Below are positions 33,507-43,291 of a stretch of 64,000 nucleotides of DNA, one piece after another (the first letter of the stretch is position 1; every line of letters starts with the position of its first letter). Below the pieces are notes generated by a model that was not told the origin of the DNA, made no database searches, and saw only the letters and a program-made list of their open reading frames with translations. The position numbers and the translations under genes were made by a program. Origin of the DNA: Hesseltinella vesiculosa (taxonomy: Eukaryota; Mucoromycota; Mucoromycetes; Mucorales; Cunninghamellaceae); assembly GCA_002104935.1 (NCBI GenBank), contig MCGT01000022.1, positions 62,001 to 126,000 on the forward strand, given 5' to 3'.

Positions 33507-34275
33507 CCCCCCCTTTTTTTTTGTATTTTTACGCATGTTCGCTACATGACACCGTCTTGTATTTTTTTTCTTTTTGCATCCTCCAACATTCAATAAAAAA
33601 CTGTCGACATGAACATGTAAACATGCTAGCTGCAGCACAAGCAATGAAAGATTTCCTTTTTCGTAAGGGACAGTATTTTTTTGCAAACCAAAAATACCCT
33701 TCTGATCAACAAATGCTAGATCAGAATCAAAAACTCCGAAAGCCCACCACTGAAAGTTTCGTCATGCACAATGTCTGAAATACTAAAACTAAAACGCCAA
33801 ACGCTGTAAAATAAATCGCGATGCATCATCCATGTCTTTGAAGCCAGCATTTACCCCTCTCGATCTTTGCCAGGACTCCGCTACCGCCCTTTTCAAATGC
33901 AAATTTGAAATTTTTATGGCACAAATTATGCACAGAGCATTTCTTCGCTCTCAAATCAGCATGCAAACCAAGAAGGAAGCTGAACCTCCTAAAAGTACGC
34001 TTATCATGTTCGCCGTTCTTATCGATAATGCTAGAGCATCCAATGATAAGCCTGTGACTGATGGAAGGCTGGTTTTCTTTTACCTTTACTTGGGAATCGA
34101 CGTGCCCTGCTCCTTTCATGCTGTGTCGCTCAATGCCGCTCGAACCCTCCCTCCTATGGCTCATGTACTGGTAAGATTTAACCATGACTCGTTTCATTAT
34201 GGATCGACGGAAGTACATGTCAAGTGCAGCCGCCCAATTGCTATGCAGGCGTTTTTTTTTTTGAATAAAATACTT
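33507..34275 (+). repeat. Segmental duplication, copy 1 (3' flank of transporter 3)
   Basis: Similar, in the same orientation, to 36310-36946. Shared words include TTTTTACGCATGTTCGCTAC, GACACCGTCTTGTATTTTT, GCAATGAAAGATTTCC, CTTTTCAA.TGCAAATTTGAA and TATGGCACAAATTA, ending at a T-tract plus GAATAAAATA. It starts about 55 bp after the stop of transporter 3, so this copy looks like the ancestral position. One frame on + (PAFTPLDLCQDSATALFKCK...) is partly preserved between copies, with a 3-nt insertion, but I cannot support a gene. Confidence 0.85.
33592..33597 (+). terminator. Polyadenylation signal of transporter 3
   Basis: AATAAA about 140 bp after the stop codon. Confidence 0.4.
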
Positions 34276-34296
34276 TAGGCAGTCAGAGGTGTCCTA

Positions 34297-35784
34297 TCAT
34301 TCACAGCCATAACCGCTGTTCAGTATATCCAGCGACATGGAAGTTTGCTCCAAGATGGATGCAATGGACCATAGACAGTGGATGAATTTGGGCAAGGATT
34401 TTGAGGCTAGCACATACTTACAAGGTAGTGCGACACTCATGACTTCCTTGAATGCAAAGACACCGGAGATGGGCATGGCCATGGCATAAACATGCAAATG
34501 GTGTCCTACAAACACGAACGAATTGATGAGGCTGAAGTGCTTTTTCTTTTCTGTTGTCCGCCAGTCTTCAATAATATGATATTCAAGAATCACTTACGGT
34601 AAACATGGAGACCAAGCAAGACAATGTTGCTGATGGTTGTGGGGTTGCAGTTGGGATTCGTGGACACAATATGCTTGAACATTTTCTTGAGGTTTATTGC
34701 GATTTTGGTGCGGTCTTTGTGGAAATACGTATGATCTACCTTCCGGGTACCAAAAGGACATGATGTAATTGTACTCCGTTTGGCGCCGTTCAAGCATGTT
34801 TCCACGTTCTTTCAATTGCTTGACACTACGAAAAAAAAGAGCTCAGTTTGAATTTCCAATTTCTCGAGCTGGTCACATACTACACATTCACAAGATCCAA
34901 GCTAGTTTTTTGCCATTTGTCGAGGGTTGTATCCTTCATCTTCACCTCAGTAGCATCCTTGATCCCAACGACGTGGTTCTATTAAGAAAGTTAATATGAG
35001 AGTATGCAAACCGTCACGGTGGAAATGACGATATTCTTGAAGATGGCACGGACAAACGATTTTGCTTGGTCCGCAGTCGCGCCATTCCACTTCATAACGC
35101 TTGAGGAGTCCAACTTTTGTTCAACGAGACCAACGACCGCCTTGAAGTGAGCAGGACCAAGAGCCGAGGAAATATTCAAATCACCTTTCGGTTTGCGTTT
35201 GCCAAAATCGAGGATTCCCTCCTTGAGCAGGCTGTGTTAGAAAAGTGAAAAAATGAGCCATTTCCAAAAAGCTTTGAATAAAAACCCTGCCTTACCTATT
35301 AGTAGAAGTTTGCCGGCATTCAGATAGCTTGCTTTTGATCAAGATGAGATTTGGCATTTCCTTGGTTATAGAAATTAAGACCAAACGTCAGTATAAAGCT
35401 TTAACATTCGAATATGTGCTTCACCGTTACCTGTTCTTCTGAATCAGAGTCCTGAACTATATTCTGCAAGCGCTGTTCGACTTTGTTTGCCGGAGCTACT
35501 TCAACAGAGTAATCTAACTTTCTTGCAGTTGAAATCTTGTTTACAATAGACGCAAGCTTATCCCAATCAACATTATGGAAATCACATTCAGCCTAGAGTC
35601 AAACGGAATGGATGAGAAACAATAAAGATAGGAGCTACGAGTTTACCTCATCTGATTTAATTCCATGTCGAAATTTCCTTGCCCAGTATGCTTTCAGATC
35701 TTTCCAAGTGACAACTTTGCCATAGTCTGTTGTATGCGTCACGTAAGTTTCGTATTTTGCAACAAAATCAGAAAGCGAGTGCAT
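34297..35784 (-). pseudogene. Unrecognised multi-exon gene, probably decaying
   Basis: I do not recognise this family. Exons 35784-35648/35647, 35592-35431, 35360-35296, 35231-35012, 34978-34884 join in phase and read MHSLSDFVAKYETYV..., then WKDLKAYWARKFRHGIKSDE, LLKEGILDFGKRKPKG, and SSALGPAHFKAVVGLVEQ (charged, mostly helical). The next exon begins VKQLKERGNMLERRQ, but near 34740 the coding signal moves by one base to a frame with FHKDRTKIAINLKKMFKH, then continues to HHLHVYAMAMPISG and a stop at 34297. That single-base slip suggests inactivation, unless an intron is misplaced. A fragment of the same family lies inverted at 38064-38452 and carries stop codons, so the family is repeated and may belong to a mobile element. 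Confidence 0.5.
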
Positions 35785-36309
35785 CGCAGATCCATCTTGA
35801 AGTAAGCTTCAAGCGCATCCATATTGACAAAACAAAAACAAGTGGCAAAGAAAAAGGGCGAAAAGAACGGGAGACCACATTTTGATAAATTTTTATTTTG
35901 AGGCTCCGCAGCATTCATCCACGAAAAGATGCAGCCAAGAACGAAGCTTTAAAAGGGTTGAGAGTGTAAAGAATTAGCGCGTAGTATGGTTCGTGAGATA
36001 AGAAACATTTTCTAATATGTTGTTGAGGGATGGTGTAGGCAGGCAGGCAGCAGGGATTGACAGTGGCATTAGCAGCGAGCATTGGCAACGGGAAAAGAAG
36101 AGCAACGCGTGTCAATAATAATAGCAAGGGGCAAGAAGACGGAGTTGGATAAGCTTTCTTACCTAAAACTGCAGCTAAGTTAGTCTCAAAAGCATGGATC
36201 CCAATGCCAACAAGGTCACAGCCACAGATCCCAAAAAAATACCACCAAGTCCAAAGGCAATGCATGGATTTGTCTGACTGCGAGGCAATTGTAACAAATC
36301 CTTTGGGAT
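35785..36309. other. Spacer, no gene recognised
   Basis: Upstream flank of the unrecognised minus-strand gene. An open frame at 35915-36265 on minus has no motifs. Confidence 0.5.
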
Positions 36310-36946
36310 CCCCCCCTTTTTTTTTTTGTATTTTTACGCATGTTCGCTACATGACACCGTCTTGTATTTTTATTTCTTTTTGCATCCTCTTACATTCAAT
36401 AAAAAACTGTCGCCATGAATATGTAAGCATGCTTGATAGCACAAGCAATGAAAGATTTCCTTTTTCGTAAGATCATACTATTTTTTTGCAAAGCAAAAAT
36501 ACTCCCTTGATCGACCAATGCTAAATCGGTTCAAAACTCCGAAGACCCATCACTGCGAATTTCGTCATGTGCACGAGTTAGTAGCGTCAAATTCTGTAAA
36601 ATAGATCGCGATGTATCATCCATGGCATTAGCACCAGCTTTTACCCTTCTCGGTCCTCGCCAGGACTCCACTACCGCTCTTTTCAAGTGCAAATTTGAAA
36701 ATTTTATGGCACAAATTAAGCACTTCCGTGCATTTCTTCGCTCTTGTATCATCAAGCAAGCCAGGAGGTGAGTTGAGCTCCCTAAAAGCGTGCATGTCAA
36801 GTTCTTTTTGTTTTCACCGGAAATCGACTCGCCCTGCACCTATCTCTCCCTCTTACGGCTAATGCACTGACTGCCCCTAGACATGTCAAGTGCAGCCTCC
36901 CAATTGTTAGTGCAGATTTTTTTTTTTTGAATAAAATAGGTGGTGG
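36310..36946 (+). repeat. Segmental duplication, copy 2
   Basis: Diverged and about 130 bp shorter duplicate of 33507-34275; both ends coincide with a C/T-rich start (CCCCCCTTTTTTTT) and the T-tract plus GAATAAAATA end. It has a duplicated polyadenylation-like CAATAAAAAACTG but no gene upstream, marking it as the derived copy. Confidence 0.85.
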
Positions 36947-38063
36947 TCTGGTTTTGCGTTGGTTGCAGAGAGCACAAACTCCTAGAGAGAGTGGGCTGAG
37001 GGTTGTGGTTGAATAAACAATTTAAAAAAAAATCGAAAAGTGGTCAGGACGAATGGATCAAAAGAAAAGAAAATGAAGAGGATAATGAGAACCCAAGTAG
37101 AATGTAAGAAAGGGGATGAGGGAGAAAAAAAGAACAGGCGATTTTTTTCTTCTTTTTTGATCGAATTTTGAGCAGGAGAATCAATGAACTTGAAATCACC
37201 ATGACCACAGGATTTTCATCTCACTTTCATTGTAACTTACTGGTCCCAAGCCAAATTTGATACTGTTTCATTTATCCAAACGTGCCGCCAGTGGTACCCA
37301 AGAGGTTTTGCCAAAAAAAGAAGAGTGCAGATGATAAAGAAAATGCATTTCTCCTACCGTGATGGCGAGCTAGAGACGCAGTAAATACCTATTTGACAGC
37401 TAGCCGGCGTCTAAACCTTCCGTTCCAATACACCGAATTTGCACGTAGGTAGCACAAAACGAGACACAGCCTTGAGCAAAGATTTCTGGCTGTTTAGAGA
37501 AAGCAGGCTTTAACATCGTCTGCTTTGACAGGCGGGGTTTGAAAGGTAATCAGTGATTCGACCGTTTTTTTTTTTTTTTGGCTGGGGAAATTGAGTGCTC
37601 AAAACGTAAACGATAGCAATTTGGCTGGGCAATCATCACCAATCAACTTGATTTTTTCAGCATCCATTTGTCTCATGCGTACTTGCTCCCATGGATAATT
37701 TCATGTTGATTCGGTAGATCAAAACTTTCAGTCGACCGTTTTCTTTTTTTAAAAAAAAGGCAAAGGGAGTGGGTCCTCTTGCTGGCATTGCCAAATTTGG
37801 ATCCTCTGGCTGAGATTTTTAGCGTGCACTAGCCAAGAATCGAAGGCGCTGTGAGGAAGTTGGGTCTGGCCACCCAGACCTTTTCTTCGTTTTGGAGAAA
37901 GATAAAACAAATGCCACATGGCATGTTTGAGTGATCTGATGGTGAAAAATCAGGTCACTTGGTGATAAATTTTGTTTCCCTGGCCATGGTTGAACGACAA
38001 CGAGTCCTCCTGAAATTCCGCCATTTTTTTTCTCTTTAGCGTTTTTGATTTTACTTTACTGCT
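36947..38063. other. Accessory spacer with a short copy of the hairpin repeat
   Basis: No gene. At 37618-37690, TTGGCTGGGCAATCATCACCAATC followed by TTTTTTCAGC and a CTCATGCG block resembles the start of the inverted-repeat arms at 38455 and 39024. Confidence 0.5.
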
Positions 38064-38452
38064 ATAGGTTAGGCAGGGTTTTTGTTCAAACTATTTGGAA
38101 ATGGCTCATTTTTCACTTTTTTCAATACAGCCTGCTCAAGGAAGGGATCCTCAATTTTGACAAACGCGTACCGAAAGGCGCTTGAATGTTACCTTAGCTC
38201 TTGGTCCTGCTAACTTCAAGGCAGTCGTTGATCTCGTTGAACAAAAGTTGTACCTCTCAAGCACTATGAAGTGGAATGGCGCGACTTCGGACCAGGCAAA
38301 ATCGTTTGTCCGTGTCATGTTCAAGAATATCGTCATTTCCACCGTGATTTTTTGCACTCTCTCACATTCACTTACAATTCTTAATGGAACCACGTCGTTG
38401 GGATCAAGGATGCTACGAAGGTGAAGATGAAGGATACAGCCCTCGACAAAAT
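38064..38452 (+). pseudogene. Inverted, broken copy of part of the 34.3-35.8 kb gene
   Basis: Corresponds to the reverse complement of about 34920-35310: an intron with its GGCAGGGTTTTT and GGAAATGGCTCATTTTT words, then the exon with GCTCTTGGTCCTGCT, CTCGTTGAACAAAAGTTG and AAGTGGAATGGCGCGACT. The copy has early stop codons (GGCGCTTGAATG, then CCTTAG), so it is not expressed as the same protein. It ends abruptly at CTCGACAAA, where the hairpin repeat begins. Confidence 0.8.
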
Positions 38453-38454
38453 GT

Positions 38455-39024
38455 AAAGTTGGCTGGGCGACCTTCGTCAATCGTCCTGTTTTTTTCAGCG
38501 CCATCATCATTCATGCGTTTGCGCTCTCGTGCAGCATTTTACATCCATCCAATCACTCCAAAGAGCTGTGCAGCGATTGCTTTTTTTTTTTTTTTCAATG
38601 GTGAAAAAAAATGGATCGCCATATTCAGCCTCCGCACAATGCCTTCAATTGCTGGCCGGTGCACGGCCAATTGATAAACAATAAAAGCCGACGCCATTCG
38701 CCAAGTGAGGCATGATGAAAGTAGTCCCAGTATTTCTTCATCAAATTTAACCTTTGGATAACAGTATTTTGATTGTTTTAGAAGAAGGCTGGGCCGTCGA
38801 ATTGATGGTGATTGCCCTGCTTGCAGCTAGGAGTCGAATGGCACCGCGCGGAGGCTGAATACGGCGATTGGATTTTTTCTCCATTTTGAAAAAAAAAAGC
38901 AAACGCTGCACAGCTCTTTTGAGAGATTGTAGCGATGTGAAATGTGGTACGAGAGCTCACAAGCATAAATAATGATGCTGCTGAAAAAAACAGATCGATT
39001 GGTGAAGGTCGCCCAGCCAACTTT
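38455..39024. repeat. Large inverted repeat (arms about 186 bp, foldback-like)
   Basis: Left arm 38455-38641 and right arm 38839-39024 are diverged reverse complements: AAAGTTGGCTGGGCGACCTTC, TTTTTTTCAGC.(C/G)CATCAT, AGAGCTGTGCAGCG, and ATTCAGCCTCCGC occur in both in the same order. The spacer is about 200 bp. No transposase is inside. It may be a non-autonomous foldback or MITE-like element; TIR ends and a target duplication are not clear. Confidence 0.75.
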
Positions 39025-39290
39025 AGATCAGTTTCGTTTTGACACCTCCGATTCTACAGCTAAAAAAAATGAAAAATCGGCCATCTTCGCCAGGGGATCC
39101 CCAGACGATCTGATCAAACATCACAGTGTAAATTTGCTCTAAGAAATTTACCCCAAATTTTGCACATGGGTTCAAAATGATGAGAATTGACTTTGACTAA
39201 AATGGCGAGTCACTCGGGCAACCGAGTGAAAAGCTAGAAGGCTGGCAAACATGCACTAGAATGACTCCATACCTCGTGATGTACCCAGTA
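38990..39290 (+). repeat. Dispersed repeat, copy B (partner at 8565-8880)
   Basis: Similar to 8565-8880 in word order (see that entry), here without a mariner insertion. It overlaps the right arm of the inverted repeat by about 35 bp. Confidence 0.7.
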
Positions 39291-39600
39291 AAAAAATCTA
39301 TACAGAGCTTTCCAACCTATCCAAAGTCCAGCAGCTCCAATCCCCCCCCCCCCCCGACTGTGTAAGTTCTCACACTCCAAACAAAAAAATAGCCATAAAA
39401 TCACACATAGCCATCTAAACTGCTCAATGTCGACCTCCTGAGCTAGACTTGATAAATACAGCTTATTTTTTTGTTTGGAGACGGTTCGCGTGCACCAGAC
39501 TTTCGCGCGCAATTGATTGGCTTGCCCGCTAAAAAAATATTCACAGCTTTGATTCTTTTTTTTTTTTCTTCTTTGTCTTTCATGCTCTTCTCACTTTGAA
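39291..39600. other. Promoter-side spacer of RPP30
   Basis: No gene; contains a run of 13 C at about 39343-39355 and T-rich sequence just before the ATG. Confidence 0.5.
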
Positions 39601-40707
39601 ATGTATTTTGATTTGAATATACCAGTTGCATCGCCTTTTGATAGACAAGCACGTGAAAAGCTGTCGTTGATCTTGTACAGGCTTAGCCAATGTAAGCAGA
39701 TTGTGTAGCCAGGAAGGTGGCTCTCGCCAAGATCGTTTGGGGATGGGTCGCATATATTGATTGTTATCTCCCTTTGATTTATTTGTTAGGTGATAAACAA
39801 GTTGTTGCTGCTCTGAACTATACCCTGGAGACGAATGGAGATATCAAAAAGGTACTTGTGACAAAGTCTTGAATCATCAGGATCTAACCTTGTTTAATCG
39901 CTTTCAGTTGCCAGCAAAGATCGATCCGCCCGTCAGCTATCCCAATTTGACAGTTCTACATCGAGTTACCATCCAAACCGACGGATCCATTGCAAAGGTA
40001 GTGATCATTGCTTTTATTGATAGTTCCAGCGATGTTTTGACGAATTCCTTTTTTTTTTTCCTTTTGCACCTACGCGTATCTTTGTAGGTTGACTGGACAC
40101 GGCTCGACCAAGAGTTTGATTTAGTGGCTATGCGAACGAGCAACCGAGATACATTTGAGGAGGCTTGTGATCTATCTCTCCTGGATATCGTCAGCTTGGA
40201 TACGAAGGAACGACTAGCCTTTGACATCACTGCACAGTCGATGGAGAAAGCGCGTGGCCATGGCATATTCTTTGAACTGTGCTATGCTCCTGGAATCCGA
40301 GGTAACGTCAAGGATATTGACACAGTTTGTCACGATTATGGCTCATCGTTTTTCTTATTTGTTTGCTTTTCCTGCAGAAACAACCAATCGAAGCTACCTG
40401 TACCAATTAGGTATGGCTCTTTCAAAATGCAGTCAAAAAGAACACCTTCTTGTGTCCAGTGAAGCCGAGTCAGTATCAGAGATCCGACATCCTTTCGACG
40501 TATTCTATTTGTAAGCGAGTCTCCTGTCCATGAATTGAGCAAGACGAGGTGAGCCCCATCCTAATTCTCTCTTTTTTTTTATTTCTCAGCTTGAAGTCGC
40601 TTGGCTTGCCAAACGACAAGGCCAAGTTCACCTATTGGAAAACGCCAGAAAAGCTGATATCCCGGAAGCAGAACCCAGTGCTCCGCCAAACCATTGTTGA
40701 TGAATAA
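39601..40707 (+). CDS. RPP1: RPP30/RPP1, protein subunit of RNase P and RNase MRP
   Basis: Part of the ribonucleoprotein enzymes that trim tRNA 5' leaders (RNase P) and process rRNA (RNase MRP); nucleolar/nuclear. Exons 39601-39691, 39790-39851, 39908-39997, 40088-40301, 40378-40510 and 40590-40707 join in phase to 235 aa, slightly shorter than yeast Rpp1 (293) and human RPP30 (268). Features of the family: MYFDLNIP at the N-terminus (TIM-barrel first strand), TVLHRVTIQTD, the strand with DIVSLD, GIFFELCYAPGIR (resembling the family FE..Y.P.IR block), and VSSEAESVSEIRHPFDV. The C-terminal tail after YWKTPEKLI is short. The 5' boundary is set by the YFDLN motif. Confidence 0.88.
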
Positions 40708-40823
40708 AGCAGGCAAAGGAGGAAGGCAGCCCAGGCTGACAAAGAGAGCGCAGGGCACTCGATTATGTTTACATTGGATCTGCAGTAGTCCATGCCCCAT
40801 CATTCCCTCGAACAGCTCTACTC

Positions 40824-40829
40824 AATAAA
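40824..40829 (+). terminator. Polyadenylation signal of RPP30
   Basis: AATAAA about 117 bp after the stop codon. Confidence 0.4.
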
Positions 40830-40985
40830 AAAAGAAGTTTGGTTTGAATAAAAATAAGCTGTTTATTTTTGGATGACTAGGGAGTTTCGATAAAAAAAAG
40901 ACACGGATTTAAGCATATCATGGAGGTGTGATTCGCGCACAGTTCACCGGGATGTCTGCGGCGGAAATGGGTACTGGATAACTGC

Positions 40986-43015
40986 TTAAACAAATCTCTG
41001 AAGAATGGTTCGCACACGACTAGCTTGGGGGGTTGTGGCGGAGTCTGGGACGGCCGAGTCAAAGACGTCGGAGATCAGCTCTTGGTCCAAGTCGATGACG
41101 CTCGTGTCGATCAATGGCACAGGATCCACGGCAGAGGGCGATCCCTTGACGCACTTTTCTTCAGCAACGGTGGTTGATTGTTGGATAGCGTTTTGCAAAA
41201 GCACATGCGATTGTTCTTCCTGGACGGGGATTTCTGTGGTGTGAGCAATGACCTACGTAGTTTGACAATAACAATGGCTATCAGCACTTCCCCTCGTCAA
41301 CCAAGGCGAATTACCTTTCTTGCCGAGCCTTTTAATACTGTGGCATTCAAGGTTTTGCGGCCGGTAGTACGAGCGGCAGCGGCGGCATTCGAGGGCTGGT
41401 GCTTACGTTGACGCTCGAGTTTCATGGTGGCGGGGGCGGCGGAAGTGACGGGGCTGGCGGTGGCAGCTTGTTTTCTGGCGCTTGACTCGGTTGGCTGAGT
41501 CAAGCGGGCGATAAGGCTTTTTCGAGTCGTGGCTGGTCGCTTGGCAGGCTGTGTTGCAGGTTCCGTGTCGGGTTGTCTTGAAGTTGGAGCCTTTGACTCT
41601 TTTTGGGGGCGGGGTAAAGAGCAGGAGGGCGTTTTGGCTGTGGTCGACCTCTTGGTGCTGGTGACATCCTGTTGATCACCATTGGAAGTCTCACTGGTGG
41701 CAGAGATGGGCAAGCCGGAGCCTTTTCTGGGCAAGCGCTTGGCCGATTTTGGTGGTGGGGTTCTGTCGTCGTTTTGTCGAGGCTTGCCCTTGAGGTCAGC
41801 TTCCGATGTAGGAGGCGTGATGTTATGAAGGGGAGGAGGTTGGGCAAGCGAGGAATGCGACGACGAACGCGACAATGTTGGGGTGATCACCTTTGAACGT
41901 TGCTTGTTGGTTGCCGAGGTTGTGGGTGAGAGATAGGTGGGGATAGGTTTCTTGGCATGGTCGTCCTTGGCATTGCCGGCCGCTGTAGCCGAGTTGCTGC
42001 TATTGTTTTTCACCAAGGCGGGGAATCGTTGGCTAGAGCTCGTCTTGGTTGGCGTGCAAGGGTCATTGGTGGATTTACGGGAGGATGACTGGGTTGGGGT
42101 TGGACGGCTCGCTTTGCCAGCGCCGGCTGAATGTCCATCAGGAGACAAGGATGGATCAGTTTCCTGTGCATGGACGGGTTCATTTAGTGCCTTACCTGTG
42201 TGATGACCCTCTCCTTGATTGTTTGAGGAGAAAAGTAATTCCATGTCGCGTTGCACATACTCGGGCTGACTTGCATAGACACTGAGAAAAAAAAAAAAAA
42301 AAAAAGGGAATGAGCCTCTGTCCCCAAACTATTTTTTTTTTTTTTTTGTGCTGCTACCTTTCAGGATCCAAAATGCGTTTTGATTTTTTGGTCGAATTTT
42401 GCAAGTTAATAAAAGCTTGGAAGTCAGTAGCAGCGTTGGGCTTTTTCAGCAAGGCAATGGTCACCTTGTCGCTGTAAAAATGAACGAGAGTCAGTGTCCG
42501 ATTTTTCCTCAGTGAATTCCGCAGCCATTCTTACTTGAGCGACAAGTTTTTCCACTGGTTCATCAACGTTTGATGGTAGGGTTTTGTCTTTGTTTCATCG
42601 TAACTGTAAAGGATAGATGCTTGGGCGGGGGAGAGTTTGTAGACAAATTGTTGTTTCACGATATATTGTTCATGTGTTGCTATGTTATGGAGGACCACAT
42701 CAGGCGATAAAATGGAGGAAGGCATCACGATGATCACCACCAGGTCATCTACGTTTGCCGGCAGGCCGTCGGAAGCATTTGGTAAGGTCTTGTCCAAGGC
42801 ATCGCCAGAAGCGTCGGATTTTCCGACGCTCAAGGACGAAGGACGATGAGTCGTAGTCAAACAAGGTGCTTCAGTGCTTGCCATCGTAGAAGTTTCACTC
42901 TCGGATACTATGAAAAAGAGCGGTTAAAAAAAGAAAAAATGCAAAAGTCAACCGTCGGCTTTTTTTCTTCATCCCACAGCAGAGTTGTATATTCCTTACC
43001 ACCGTCGTTCGTCAT
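40986..43015 (-). CDS. Unrecognised Ser/Thr/Pro-rich basic protein, possibly nuclear
   Basis: Five exons (43015-43000, 42907-42535, 42471-42358, 42281-41315, 41252-40986) close in phase to 578 aa. I do not recognise a family. Residues about 45-150 look folded: VDDLVVIIVMPSSILSPDVV, then QYIVKQQFVYKLSPAQASIL and DKVTIALLKKPNAATDFQAF. The middle 300 residues are a disordered, basic stretch rich in Ser, Thr, Pro and Lys with many SP/TP sites (possible kinase targets), including TTGRKTLNATVLKGSARK. The C-terminus is acidic (DLDQELISDVFD) and ends RVRTILQRFV. The first exon is only 16 nt (MTNDG plus one base), so an alternative start at the ATG near 42884 (MASTEAP) is possible. A chromatin or cytoskeletal role is conceivable but unsupported. 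Confidence 0.7.
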
Positions 43016-43291
43016 GAGAGGTTCAGTTTGTTTTAAAGCGTGCAATTGAAGAAGTAACAATATGATGTATGAACAAAGGTTGAAGCAAACAAATAAGGGC
43101 AATAGCGCAAAGAAGAAATAAAATTAGGGGAAAAAGGAGTTGAACAAAGAAACAAAGATTGAAAGCTGAGTTTTATTTAAAAGGTTCGGTGCATGACGAA
43201 AATACAGGTGATGTGTGTGGGAGTTGGAGGGCAAACAAATAAAAAAAGAGTAAACAAATTCAAGATCTGCAAACAAAAGCATTAAAATAAA

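Noticed and set aside
33832..34278. 148-aa open frame on + in the duplicated segment
   Set aside because: Only a stretch of about 35 residues is kept between the two copies, with no motif and no clear start in the second copy; treated as repeat sequence.
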